A stretch of DNA of 64,000 nt from Treponema sp. Marseille-Q3903 (lineage in GTDB: Bacteria; Spirochaetota; Spirochaetia; Treponematales; Treponemataceae), in the NCBI RefSeq assembly GCF_014334335.1, contig NZ_JACSEU010000002.1, forward strand, positions 102,405 through 166,404. The letters run 5' to 3'. Positions 44,524 to 53,858 of the stretch are shown one piece after another. The notes below the pieces were generated by a model that made no database searches, was not told the origin of the DNA, and saw only the letters and a list, made by a program, of their open reading frames with translations. The number at the start of each line of letters is the position of its first letter. The first letter of the stretch is position 1. The translations under genes were made by a program, and so were the position numbers.

Positions 44524-46248
44524 ATGAGCAACGAAAATGCACAGTCGAATAATAAATCGCTTTTAAAATCCGGATTACTCCTCTCATTGATGACATTTAT
44601 GTCTAGAATTATGGGACTGCTCCGCGAAATGACAAAAGCGGCTTTTCTCGGAACTTCTATGTATGCAGACGCCTTTACGACAGCATTTATGATTCCAAAC
44701 TTGCTGCGGCGGCTTTTTGCAGAAAATGCAGTTTCGGCGGCTTTCATTCCGACTTTCAAAAAATATCTTTCAAAAGGTGATGAGCAGGAAAACCGCCGTC
44801 AAACTCAGGAATTTTTAAAATCGACTTTTACGCTCGTCTCTTTTTTGACAGCGTGTATCGTCGTGCTCGGAATCGCCATCACTCCGTTTATCACGCCGAT
44901 TTTCTGTAAAAAACCGATTGACCCTTACAATATCACGTTGTTTGTTCATTTCAAAATGTGGCTCGCAAGCAATATGCCGGCATTGTTCACACCTCCTGTA
45001 ATTCCTTCCGCAGAAGATTATGCCGCACAAATTCAATCATGGCTTTCAAAAAAGAACGAGATTACAGTGCTGACAAGGATAATGTTTCCTTATCTTTTTG
45101 TGATTTCTATTGCAGCATTTTTTCAAGGAATATTAAACGGCTGTAAAATCTTTGCACCGTCGGGATTTACTCCAGTTCTATTCAACGGAATTGTCATTGC
45201 AGGAACATATATTCTTTCGCCTTTCACAGAAAACCCTGCACGCGCTATGTCGTTCGGAGTTATTGTCGGCGGCATTGTTCAGGCACTCTTCCAGTTGCCG
45301 TTTGTATTAAAAACAAAATGGAGCGTTTGCTTTACTTCTCTTAAAAAAACATTTACAAATCCCGGAACAAAAAAAGTTGTCGCACTTATCGTTCCAACAA
45401 TAATCGGAATGGCTGCTTATCAGCTCAACGACCTTGTATCAACAGCTATCGCAAGCAGAACAGGAGACGGGATAGTCTCAAGTCTGCAATACAGCATAAG
45501 ACTTCAGGAACTTATACTAGGAATTTTTGCGGTCTCTATAGGGACTGTAATTTTACCTGACTTAAGCGGATTGGCAAACAGCAAAAGATGGGAAGAGTTC
45601 AACAATATGCTGATTCAGGCAATAAAAATCATGACTTTGATTTCAATTCCTGTAACAGTGTATTCTTTGATAACTGGAAAAGAATTGATATCTCTTTTAT
45701 ATAAATCAAAAAAGTTCGACGATGAATCTGTAAGGCTGACGCTTGGAGTTTTTCATTTTCATATTTCAGGGCTTCTTTTTATCGCATTAAACAGAATTAT
45801 TTCGCCGGCATTTTATTCACAAGGCAATACGAAGCTGCCGACACTCGCCGGAATTTTGAGTTTCGGAGCAAACATCGTCCTTGTATTCATATTATCAAAG
45901 TTTATGGGCGGAAACGGGATTGCGCTTGGATTAACTCTTGCAAGTCTGATAAACACAATCTTTTTGTTTGCATTTATGAAAAAGATGAAATCGATGAATA
46001 TTCGCCGAATTGCAAAAAGTACGATTATTTATATAATCAAAATATGTATTTATTCCGCAATCGCTGCACTTCCATGCATCCGACTTCATCCAATCATCGT
46101 AAGAGTTTTTGCATCATACAAAAGAATTATAGCATTTGGAATGCCGGTCATGCTCACAGCGATTTTATTCGGAACGATAGGTGTCGTTGAACTCGTAATC
46201 ACAAAAGATGAAATTGTAAAAGCAATTTTTAGGAAGGTAAAAAGATGA
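44524..46248 (+). CDS. murJ: Lipid II flippase MurJ (MviN)
   Basis: 574 residues from the ATG at 44524, weak ribosome site; a TTG at 44488 is less likely. It has about 14 membrane segments and the MurJ signature start LLSLMTFMSRIMGLLREMTKAAFLG with DAFTTAFMIPNLLRRLFAE, then FIPTFKKYLSKG and MFPYLFVISIAAFFQGILNG. MurJ flips the peptidoglycan precursor lipid II to the periplasm. Slightly longer than the common 510-520 residues, with a loop insertion around 145-180. It overlaps the M24 peptidase gene by four bases. Confidence 0.95.
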   Translation: MSNENAQSNNKSLLKSGLLLSLMTFMSRIMGLLREMTKAAFLGTSMYADAFTTAFMIPNLLRRLFAENAVSAAFIPTFKKYLSKGDEQENRRQTQEFLKSTFTLVSFLTACIVVLGIAITPFITPIFCKKPIDPYNITLFVHFKMWLASNMPALFTPPVIPSAEDYAAQIQSWLSKKNEITVLTRIMFPYLFVISIAAFFQGILNGCKIFAPSGFTPVLFNGIVIAGTYILSPFTENPARAMSFGVIVGGIVQALFQLPFVLKTKWSVCFTSLKKTFTNPGTKKVVALIVPTIIGMAAYQLNDLVSTAIASRTGDGIVSSLQYSIRLQELILGIFAVSIGTVILPDLSGLANSKRWEEFNNMLIQAIKIMTLISIPVTVYSLITGKELISLLYKSKKFDDESVRLTLGVFHFHISGLLFIALNRIISPAFYSQGNTKLPTLAGILSFGANIVLVFILSKFMGGNGIALGLTLASLINTIFLFAFMKKMKSMNIRRIAKSTIIYIIKICIYSAIAALPCIRLHPIIVRVFASYKRIIAFGMPVMLTAILFGTIGVVELVITKDEIVKAIFRKVKR

Positions 46249-47399
46249 AAAAATATACAAAAGAACAGATTGAAACAATTTTTAAATCGCGCCGAAACAG
46301 ATTGGCAGCATGGCTTAAAAAAAACAACACCGGAGCTTGCGTATTTATAGATAACGAAGAACATCGCGATCCTAGCGTTCCGTATTACACAAACCATCCA
46401 AACGACGCCGTCCTCATAATTTTTAAAGACGGCTACACAGTTCTCATTCCGTGGGATGAAAACATTGCGAACATGCAAGGACATTTTGACAAACTCGTCC
46501 CATACACTCGCTACAAAAACAACTCGATTGATGCGACAAAAGCGGTTTTGAATTTATGCCAATCTCATGCGGAAAACAACAAAGTTGAACTTCCTGAATA
46601 TTTAACATATCCGCAGTATTTAAGATTTATAGACGCTTTGAGCAATTATGATTGCCGATGTCGTGAAGACGGTGCTCACAATTTTACTGTTGAGTGCCGA
46701 ATGATAAAAGATGAATATGAAATTGAATGTTCAAAAGAAGCAGCGCGTGTCGGCGACATAATCATAGACGAAATTGATGTTGAAATTCGCGACGGACGAA
46801 TCAAAACAGAAACAGACGTTGCACTTTTAATAGAGAGAATGCTACGCGAAAACGGATGCCAAAGGACAGGATTTGATACGCTTGCAGCAGGGCCTTCAAG
46901 AAGTTTTGCAATTCACGCATTCCCGGGATACACTGATGCGGCATGGCCTGCGCAGGGACTTTCAATCCTTGATTTCGGCGTTGTCTACAATGGGTACACT
47001 AGCGATACAACTGTGACAGTTGCAAAAGGGCCCCTCACTTCTGAGCAGGAAAAATTAGTTGACCTCGTTCAAAAAGCATACGACGAATGCCTTAAACTTT
47101 ACACAAAAGAAAACACAGTTTATGAAGCAGCAAAAAAAGCAGACGCAGTGTTTGCAGCGGCAAAACGCAAGATGCCTCACGGACTTGGACATGCGACAGG
47201 ACTCGAAATTCATGAGCAGCCGTTTATAAGCACTCGCAAAGTTTCAGAACAGAAATTCAAACCGGGAATGATTGTGACTCTGGAACCGGGATTGTATGAC
47301 AAAGATTTAGGCGGCGTTCGTCTTGAAAATGATGTGCTTATCACAGAAGACGGCAACGAAGTTATTTCGCATTCACGAATCATAAGAATAGATTTTTAA
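46245..47399 (+). CDS. M24 family metallopeptidase (Xaa-Pro aminopeptidase type)
   Basis: 384 residues in creatinase/prolidase form: an N-terminal domain of about 150 residues, then the pita-bread domain. Metal ligands are present: Asp in LDFGVVYNGYTSDTTVT (two Asp), His in HGLGHATGLEIHE, Glu in TLEPGLY and Glu in VRLENDVLI. It probably removes N-terminal residues before proline in peptides. Cytoplasmic. Coupled to murJ by ATGA overlap. Its 3' end overlaps TatD by 20 bases. Confidence 0.93.
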   Translation: MKKYTKEQIETIFKSRRNRLAAWLKKNNTGACVFIDNEEHRDPSVPYYTNHPNDAVLIIFKDGYTVLIPWDENIANMQGHFDKLVPYTRYKNNSIDATKAVLNLCQSHAENNKVELPEYLTYPQYLRFIDALSNYDCRCREDGAHNFTVECRMIKDEYEIECSKEAARVGDIIIDEIDVEIRDGRIKTETDVALLIERMLRENGCQRTGFDTLAAGPSRSFAIHAFPGYTDAAWPAQGLSILDFGVVYNGYTSDTTVTVAKGPLTSEQEKLVDLVQKAYDECLKLYTKENTVYEAAKKADAVFAAAKRKMPHGLGHATGLEIHEQPFISTRKVSEQKFKPGMIVTLEPGLYDKDLGGVRLENDVLITEDGNEVISHSRIIRIDF

Positions 47400-48222
47400 T
47401 ATTGCAGTCTACGATGTCGGAGAGCTTTTCAGATGAAATATTTCTCGCCTTCGCAACAAAATCGTAGACATATTCTACAAAAACAGGGCAATTAGGTTTT
47501 CCTCTGTGCGGAGCAGGCGCTAAATACGGAGAATCTGTCTCACACAAAATTCTGTCATCAGGGACATACGCAAGCAGCTTTGTGACTTCTTCAATCTTTG
47601 CTTTTTTTGTATATGTGACACTTCCAGAAAAACTGATATACCAGCCGAGGTCTAAAAAGGCGCGCGCTTGTTCAAGCCCGTAACTGTAGCAGTGGATAAT
47701 TCCGTTGTTGTAACCAACATTTTTAATGCAATCTAAAGTGTCTTCAAAAGCGTCTCGGCTGTGTATTATTGCAGGAAGATTTAAGTTTTGGGCAAGATTG
47801 AGCTGAGCTTCAAAAAGCTCCCGTTCACCGCGATATGTTTTTTCGTCAAAATCATCTTCTTTTCTGCCGTCTGCACCTGCCGGATTCCAGTGATGGTCGA
47901 GTCCGAATTCTCCGAGTGCCACGATTTTATTTTCAGGATGAGAAAGAGAGTCATCTACAATGCTGCTCTTTAACAATTCGATTTTTCTTTCACGGTCATG
48001 AATCGCTTCTATATCAGGCCAGATTCCGGCGGAGTATTTTACAAAAGGAAAATTTCCGCATTTTTCGACAGCCTGTCTGCGGCTTTTTAAATCATCGGCT
48101 TTTGTTCCAATATCTAATCCAAAAAAGCAATTTTGTTTTGCCATCGTTGAAAGAATTTCCGTCCCATCTAGTCCACATTCTTCTGAAAGCATCTTGAAAT
48201 GAAAATGAGTATCACTGAACAT
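47380..48222 (-). CDS. tatD: TatD family metal-dependent hydrolase/DNase
   Basis: 280 residues from the ATG at 48222 (start MFSDTHFHFKML). The TatD metal motifs are in order: THFHF, GEFGLDHHW, IHSRDA, HCYS and CETDSPYLAP. TatD enzymes are 3'-5' exonucleases or deoxyribonucleases. Start choice: the TIM-barrel begins immediately there, and the upstream extension to 48294 is an implausible hydrophobic run. No good ribosome site was seen. Confidence 0.94.
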   Translation of the reverse strand: MFSDTHFHFKMLSEECGLDGTEILSTMAKQNCFFGLDIGTKADDLKSRRQAVEKCGNFPFVKYSAGIWPDIEAIHDRERKIELLKSSIVDDSLSHPENKIVALGEFGLDHHWNPAGADGRKEDDFDEKTYRGERELFEAQLNLAQNLNLPAIIHSRDAFEDTLDCIKNVGYNNGIIHCYSYGLEQARAFLDLGWYISFSGSVTYTKKAKIEEVTKLLAYVPDDRILCETDSPYLAPAPHRGKPNCPVFVEYVYDFVAKARNISSEKLSDIVDCNIKNLFL

Positions 48223-48374
48223 AAAAATAATATAAAAAAAATGAAAAAGTAAGTCAAACAACTTCACGTAAAGCATGAACTCACCGTTCGCCATCTCAGC
48301 CTAAACAGATGATGTGCTCGCCGCTGCCTTAAATAAAAATGACATTTTTCAAAATAATCGTTATATTATAAACA

Positions 48375-48779
48375 ATGACAGACATTGGAAAATTTTTGAG
48401 CGATGTGCAGAAAATCAAAAAATTCGACAGACACAATAACAGCGGAAAAAGCGATTACAACAGAATACAAAATGATTTGAAAAAACTGTTTGAACGTTCC
48501 TCATCATGCCCGCCCAATCTTCCCAATTCTCTATACGAATATTGGGAAAACACTTATATATTTAATTCTCAAGACATTTCATCAGAGCCGACAGATGAAA
48601 ATCTCGGCAAACTCGGTGCAATGCTCGCATTTCTTGAAAACAGCGACGAAGACCAAAACTTGCTTTCCGATGATGACTGGAAAGAAATTGCCTGCCTTGT
48701 AAATTACGAGTCGGAAGAGCTTCCCGTTGAAGTCCTTCAAAATCTGATGACAGTTCTTGTAAGCAAAGGCGCATATTAG
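48375..48779 (+). CDS. Small acidic hypothetical protein
   Basis: 134 residues, ATG start, no signal peptide. Acidic and helical (TDIGKFLSDVQKIKKFD; DDDWKEIACLVNYESEELPVEVLQNLMTVLV). No family recognised. It ends 14 bases before the radical SAM ATG and probably shares its transcript, which is the only clue to function. Confidence 0.6.
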   Translation: MTDIGKFLSDVQKIKKFDRHNNSGKSDYNRIQNDLKKLFERSSSCPPNLPNSLYEYWENTYIFNSQDISSEPTDENLGKLGAMLAFLENSDEDQNLLSDDDWKEIACLVNYESEELPVEVLQNLMTVLVSKGAY

Positions 48780-48793
48780 ATAATTTGAACGAT

Positions 48794-49753
48794 ATGATTA
48801 AACCTGATTTTTCAAAATGCAATTTATGCACGCGCAATTGCGGCACAGACAGAGCTTCGGGAAAACTTGGATTCTGCCGTGAGCCGGCAGAACTCCGAAT
48901 TGCATTTGCAGGACTTCATTTTGGAGAAGAACCTCTCGTGACAGTTCATGGTGGAAGCGGGACTATTTTCTTTACAGGCTGCACGTTGCGTTGTAAATTC
49001 TGCCAAAATTATCAGATTTCACACGACGGACTTGGAAGAATAGTCGATTCAACAGAATTCACAAGAATATGCCAAAAGTTGCAAGATGCCGGCGCCGAAA
49101 ACATAAATCTTGTTACGGGAAGCCATAATATTCCAAAAATTTCAGAATATCTCAGAGATGCCCGCAATGTCGGAATTACAATTCCTTTTTGCTGGAACTC
49201 TTCTGCATACGAATCTGTGGAGATGCTTGAATTGTTGAAGGGGCTCGTCACAATCTGGCTCCCCGATTTAAAAACTCTCAACTCAGACCTTTCGGAAAAA
49301 CTGTTTGCCGCCCCTGATTACCCTGAAATCGCAAAAAACGCAATCACGTGGATGCTGAAAAACAATCAGATAGACATTGTCACAGTAAATAAAAACGGTC
49401 AAGAAAAAGACAAAATGCTTTCGGGAGTAATTGTTCGGCATCTTTTTTTACCCGGAAAATTTGAAGAAACGGCAGATGTCCTTTGCTGGCTGAAAAAAAA
49501 TGCTGACAAACATGCATGTATTTCGCTTATGAATCAGTACACCCCTATTCCTGCAAAAAAAGGCAAAATCAACGAATTTGAAGACAGGCTCGTCAACAGA
49601 CAGGAAGACCGCGATATTCAGGACTTAATTGAAGCATACGATTTTGATTATCTTTTCTATCAGGAATTGAGCGAAGATACGAGCTGGCTTCCTGATTTTA
49701 CACGTCCGCAACCGTTTTCAAATAAACTAGCAACACCTATCTGGCATTGCTAA
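48794..49753 (+). CDS. PflX-like radical SAM protein (COG1313 type)
   Basis: 319 residues from the ATG at 48794 (an in-frame TTG lies nine bases upstream). Radical SAM cluster motif CTLRCKFCQNYQIS (Cys-x3-Cys-x2-Cys, about 62-69). An N-terminal Cys set (CNLCTRNCGTDRASGKLGFC, about 9-28) may hold a second cluster, and a further conserved part is FCWNSSAYES. This is the PflA-like PflX family; the target is unknown, as no glycyl radical enzyme gene is in the window. Confidence 0.85.
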   Translation: MIKPDFSKCNLCTRNCGTDRASGKLGFCREPAELRIAFAGLHFGEEPLVTVHGGSGTIFFTGCTLRCKFCQNYQISHDGLGRIVDSTEFTRICQKLQDAGAENINLVTGSHNIPKISEYLRDARNVGITIPFCWNSSAYESVEMLELLKGLVTIWLPDLKTLNSDLSEKLFAAPDYPEIAKNAITWMLKNNQIDIVTVNKNGQEKDKMLSGVIVRHLFLPGKFEETADVLCWLKKNADKHACISLMNQYTPIPAKKGKINEFEDRLVNRQEDRDIQDLIEAYDFDYLFYQELSEDTSWLPDFTRPQPFSNKLATPIWHC

Positions 49754-49754
49754 A

Positions 49755-49909
49755 TTTTTACGACAACCAGAATATTAATTTTAAAAAATGCAGGTGGACA
49801 GGAACCTCCTTGCAAAACGGCTTCCGCGCTCCGCTTGTGCAGATGTTTTTCAAGTCAGTCCATGTCCACCAGCGTCATCATAATTTGACTAATTCTGGTC
49901 ATCGTAAAA
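49755..49909. repeat. Long nested fold-back element
   Basis: A 155-base imperfect palindrome in the gap between the radical SAM gene and the XPB gene. Outer stem: ACGACAACCAGAAT (49760-49773) against ATTCTGGTCATCGT (49892-49905), 12 of 14. Middle stem: GGTGGACA (49793-49800) against TGTCCACC (49863-49870), perfect. Inner stem: CTTGCAAAAC against GTTTTTCAAG (about 49809-49853), 9 of 10. Resembles a MITE-like or structured-RNA element. It has no integron core (RYYYAAC) sites. The remaining gap to 49986 shows nothing else clear. Confidence 0.6.
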
Positions 49910-49986
49910 TTAATCTGAAAAATGGGAATGGATTTTTTCATTTTTATAGTACAAGCATAAAAAAAACTGTATAATCATAATTTGCG

Positions 49987-51729
49987 ATGAATTATGAAAA
50001 TCCTCTGATTGTTCAAGGTGACCATTCGCTGTTGCTTGACGTTCATGCTCCGCTTGCAGAAGAATGCCGCAATGCTCTTATTCCATTTGCTGAACTCGAA
50101 AAATCACCCGAACACTTACATACATATAAACTTTCTCCGCTCTCTTTGTGGAATGCCGCAAGCGCAGGATTCACCGCAGATGAAGCAATCGCTGTCCTTG
50201 AAAAATATGCGCGCTACGATGTACCACAGTCAATTCCAATATGGATCAAAGAAATCTCAAGCAGATTCGGCAAAATCAAGCTGATTGAAGCGCCCGATAT
50301 TGAAGTTCCAGAAAACGGAAACTCTTCAAAGAAAATAACCGAGCATTTTTTATATCTTGTCGCTGACTCTCTTCCCGTTTTTAAAGAAATCGGAGCAAAT
50401 CAAGCTGCAAAAAAAATGTTGACGCTGACTTTCGAAAACAGCGATGCGCCTGAATATTCATTTTTGCTAAAGCTGACAGACCGCGGGACAATCAAACAGA
50501 TTTTGCTTCAATCAGGCTGGCCTGTAAAAGATGAAGTTGCTCTCACTGATGGAGAACATCTCGACATCTCTTTGCGAAAGACAACTTTGCACGGAAAACC
50601 TCTTATAATCCGCGAATATCAAAAAAATTCTGCACGTGCGTTAGTCGGCGACAAAAGACCTGGTACAGGTTTCGGAACTATCGTGCTTCCGTGCGGAGCC
50701 GGAAAAACGATTGTCGGCATGGAAATCATGGAAATGCTAAAAACATCTACTCTTATCATAACGACAAACATTTCCGCAGTTCACCAGTGGATTGATGAGT
50801 TGCTCGATAAAACTGATTTAACTTCAGATAAAGTTTCTGAATATTCCGGCGAAACAAAAACAATAAAACAAGTGACAGTTGCAACATACCAAGTTTTAAC
50901 ATGGCGACCCGACAAAGACGGTCCGTACCCTCATTTTTCAATTTTCCACAAAAGACATTGGGGGCTGATTATATATGACGAAGTTCACATGCTTCCGGCT
51001 CCTGTATTCCGCGTTGTTGCAGAGCTTCAAGCAGTGAGACGCGTTGGGCTCACCGCAACTTTAGTTCGCGAAGACGGCTGCGAAGGGTATGTATTCAGCC
51101 TTGTCGGTCCAAAACGCTACGATGTTCCGTGGAAAGAACTTGAGCGCGAACACTGGATTGCTTCTGCGGAATGCATAGAAGTACGTGTAGACTTACCATC
51201 GGAATCGGAAATAGACTATGCAGTTGCCTCTCCGCGAGAAAAACACAAAATTGCCAGCATGAACAAAGCAAAATTGCCGATTGTAAAAGAGATAATCGAT
51301 AAATGTCCAACAGACAAAATCTTAGTTATCGGGCAATATCTCAGCCAGCTCGAAGATATCGCAAAAGAACTTGACTGCATTTTAATCACCGGAAAAACGC
51401 CGAATTCCCAACGAGATAAAATATATTCTGATTTCCGCGAGGGAAAAATAAAAGTTCTTGTTGTTTCAAAAGTTGCAAACTTCGCAATAGACTTACCCGA
51501 CGCTTCTCTCGCAATTCAAGTGAGCGGAACTTTCGGAAGCCGTCAAGAAGAGGCTCAGCGACTTGGAAGAATATTGCGTCCTAAAGAGCAAAAGTCACGT
51601 TTTTTTACTTTAATTACGCGAAACACAGTAGAAGAACAATTCGGCTCCAACCGCCAAAAATTTTTAGCAGAGCAAGGATATGAATATAAAATCATAAGAT
51701 ACGACGGAGAATTAGACATTGCAGACTGA
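49987..51729 (+). CDS. XPB/Rad25-type superfamily 2 DNA helicase
   Basis: 580 residues. Helicase core: IREYQKNSARALVG, Walker A LPCGAGKT (about 234-240), Walker B IIYDEVHML (DEVH, about 329), LTATLVREDG, then the second RecA domain with VIGQYLSQLEDIAKEL, VVSKVANFAIDLPDA and motif VI QEEAQRLGRILRPK (about 522). The N-terminal 200 residues precede it, as in bacterial XPB. XPB translocates on and opens dsDNA in repair and transcription in archaea and eukaryotes; bacterial XPB is known in Treponema, including T. pallidum TP0380 from memory. Overlaps the following gene by 11 bases. Confidence 0.95.
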   Translation: MNYENPLIVQGDHSLLLDVHAPLAEECRNALIPFAELEKSPEHLHTYKLSPLSLWNAASAGFTADEAIAVLEKYARYDVPQSIPIWIKEISSRFGKIKLIEAPDIEVPENGNSSKKITEHFLYLVADSLPVFKEIGANQAAKKMLTLTFENSDAPEYSFLLKLTDRGTIKQILLQSGWPVKDEVALTDGEHLDISLRKTTLHGKPLIIREYQKNSARALVGDKRPGTGFGTIVLPCGAGKTIVGMEIMEMLKTSTLIITTNISAVHQWIDELLDKTDLTSDKVSEYSGETKTIKQVTVATYQVLTWRPDKDGPYPHFSIFHKRHWGLIIYDEVHMLPAPVFRVVAELQAVRRVGLTATLVREDGCEGYVFSLVGPKRYDVPWKELEREHWIASAECIEVRVDLPSESEIDYAVASPREKHKIASMNKAKLPIVKEIIDKCPTDKILVIGQYLSQLEDIAKELDCILITGKTPNSQRDKIYSDFREGKIKVLVVSKVANFAIDLPDASLAIQVSGTFGSRQEEAQRLGRILRPKEQKSRFFTLITRNTVEEQFGSNRQKFLAEQGYEYKIIRYDGELDIAD

Positions 51730-53821
51730 TAACGAAATTTCAAGATGGGAGGAAGCGATTATATCGTTGCCCGATGAGCAGTTTTTTAACACTATGCGAT
51801 TGTACCTCGGCGAGATAAAAACCCCGTACAACAAACAGCGTCTGACACAAAAACTTGCATCATTTATCTACAATGAAAAAAACTCAAACAGCATCATAAC
51901 TCTGCTCGATTCCTTTGATGTAAAAATCCTAACTGCAATTTCCATAATTCCAGGCGCAACTCAAGAAATTTTGACAGATTTTTTTTCAGGGAGTTTCCGG
52001 TTTTCAGAGATTTATGCCGAAATAGCAAATCTTACAGAACGCCTGATAATCTATAAAAGTAAAAATAAAATTGACGGCAGAGAATTTTTGAAGATAAATC
52101 CGCTGTTGGAAGAAAAAATAAAACCTTATCTAAACATAAAATCAATCTTCCCTGATTACACAGTTTCGTCTTTTTCAAATGAGGATGTCTTTTCGCTTTC
52201 ACCAAACTTGCTTTCAGCTTTTATATCCTATATAGAAGTGCACGGAATTGCATACAAAAGCAACGGTGAAATTAAAAAAAATGAAATTGCAAAACTTGAA
52301 GATATCTTCCCAGTCAGGGCAAAGTTTGTAAAATTTTTGATGAACGCATTTATAAATCTTTCGTTTGTAACAGAAACCGAGAAATCTTTTAAAATAAATA
52401 AAACGAGAATATCGTCTTTTGCAAAACTCCCCGAAAATCAGCAGTACGCACTTTTGTGTGCAGCGTCTGTTTCTCGTTTTAGCAGCGAAGGACTTAAAAA
52501 AGAAGCCCAGCTTTTGCTCGACTGCGTTACGTCGATCCCTGAAAGCGGCTATACACGCGAATCGATTTTGAAACTCGCTTTTATTGCGGGAACGTTTACA
52601 GAAGACGGCTCCGCAATCGCAAAAAAGAGCAGGTTCAGCATGATTCTCGAATCGGCACACTCGACATCTCGATGGACAGACGATCCGATGCAAAATGCAA
52701 ACCTCTTGGACAGAATGATAGAATCGGCTGCTGTATTTGGAATTCTTCAAGAAATCGGAAAGACATCAGACGGCAAAATTTTATACAGAAGTAATTTCAA
52801 ACCTCAAAATGAAATAGCAACAGATTCTATGGCTCGCACAGCTCAATTTCCAAGAGTATTAAACATAGATTCGACGTTTACAGTCACGATTATGCCGGGG
52901 CTTCCGCTTTCAGAACTCATTCCGCTGACATCTTTTATGGTTATAAAAAAATTCGGCGTTGTCACAGAATTTGAAATTACAAGACAGTCAGTTTCCGCAG
53001 GGTTCGATATCGGCTGGCTTCCGCAATCGATTTTTGAAAAGATTGAATCATTTTCTGCATACGAAGTTCCAAAAAGCATCAAAACAAACATCACTGAATG
53101 GTACAGCGCCTATTCTTCTGCAATGCTTTTTCACGGATTCATTTTAAAAGTGACAGACAAAAACATAACATTTGCCGAAAACAATCCAAACTTTAAAAAA
53201 TACATCAAAGAAAAACTCGCCGAAGGCATATACCTTTTGAACATTCCGTTTGATTCTAGCATAGACGAGTTTATCAAAAAAAGCGGATTTGATTTTCTTG
53301 GAAGCGTAAAATCTTCTGTTACAGAATCAGAATTTGTAACTTTTCCTCTTCTGAGAGCCGGGAAAAAACTTTCAATCTTTGAAACAACATCAGATGAGGA
53401 AACTTTGCAGACTTCTATTGCCGCCGCTGAAAAACTTTTAAAATCTCTAAAAGAAAATCTTGAATGTACGGATATGGACAGCAACAAAAAGAAAAGCCTC
53501 TCGCAGAGAATTTCAAACAGACTTATTCTTTCAAATGAACAACTTTCAAACACCGCAGTTCGCACTGAGATTCTTGAAGCAGGCGGAATGGATTTTGCAG
53601 GAAAAGTTCATCTCCTCGAAGCTGCTGTAAAAGATGACGATATTGTAGAAATTACGATGCCCAATCCGAATTCAAATTCATTTATCACATTGATTGGACG
53701 ATGCCTTGAATTGTCAAAACAGGCAGGAGAGGCAGTTGCACGGTTTGAAATTGAACCGGAAAAAGGAATAAAAACAAGCCTTGTAAGCAGAATAACAAAT
53801 CTGCGTCGGCTGAAATATTAG
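51719..53821 (+). CDS. XPB-associated protein with helicase C-terminal-3-like domain
   Basis: 700 residues, TTG start with GGAG nine bases upstream, within the XPB end. Residues about 380-470 (INIDSTFTVTIMPGLPLSELIPLTSFMVI, EITRQSVSAGFDIGWLPQSIFEKIESF, VPKSIKTNITEW) match the Helicase_C_3 domain (Pfam PF13625). The N-terminal 350 residues are helical with winged-helix-like spacing (LLDSFDVKILTAIS). No ATPase motifs. Position and coupling suggest a partner of the XPB helicase, and the pair occurs in the same order in T. pallidum (TP0380-TP0381, from memory). Exact role unknown. Confidence 0.8.
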   Translation: MQTDNEISRWEEAIISLPDEQFFNTMRLYLGEIKTPYNKQRLTQKLASFIYNEKNSNSIITLLDSFDVKILTAISIIPGATQEILTDFFSGSFRFSEIYAEIANLTERLIIYKSKNKIDGREFLKINPLLEEKIKPYLNIKSIFPDYTVSSFSNEDVFSLSPNLLSAFISYIEVHGIAYKSNGEIKKNEIAKLEDIFPVRAKFVKFLMNAFINLSFVTETEKSFKINKTRISSFAKLPENQQYALLCAASVSRFSSEGLKKEAQLLLDCVTSIPESGYTRESILKLAFIAGTFTEDGSAIAKKSRFSMILESAHSTSRWTDDPMQNANLLDRMIESAAVFGILQEIGKTSDGKILYRSNFKPQNEIATDSMARTAQFPRVLNIDSTFTVTIMPGLPLSELIPLTSFMVIKKFGVVTEFEITRQSVSAGFDIGWLPQSIFEKIESFSAYEVPKSIKTNITEWYSAYSSAMLFHGFILKVTDKNITFAENNPNFKKYIKEKLAEGIYLLNIPFDSSIDEFIKKSGFDFLGSVKSSVTESEFVTFPLLRAGKKLSIFETTSDEETLQTSIAAAEKLLKSLKENLECTDMDSNKKKSLSQRISNRLILSNEQLSNTAVRTEILEAGGMDFAGKVHLLEAAVKDDDIVEITMPNPNSNSFITLIGRCLELSKQAGEAVARFEIEPEKGIKTSLVSRITNLRRLKY

Positions 53822-53858
53822 ATAATTTTGATTTTTGGGACGGCAATCAGAGCGTAAA

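Noticed and set aside
49755-49909. attC site
   Set aside because: The ends lack RYYYAAC and GTTRRRY cores; the stems differ from the two attC-like sites near 7.4 and 8.4 kb.
49747-49974. 75-codon plus-strand frame over the fold-back
   Set aside because: It follows the palindrome rather than coding features and has no ribosome site.
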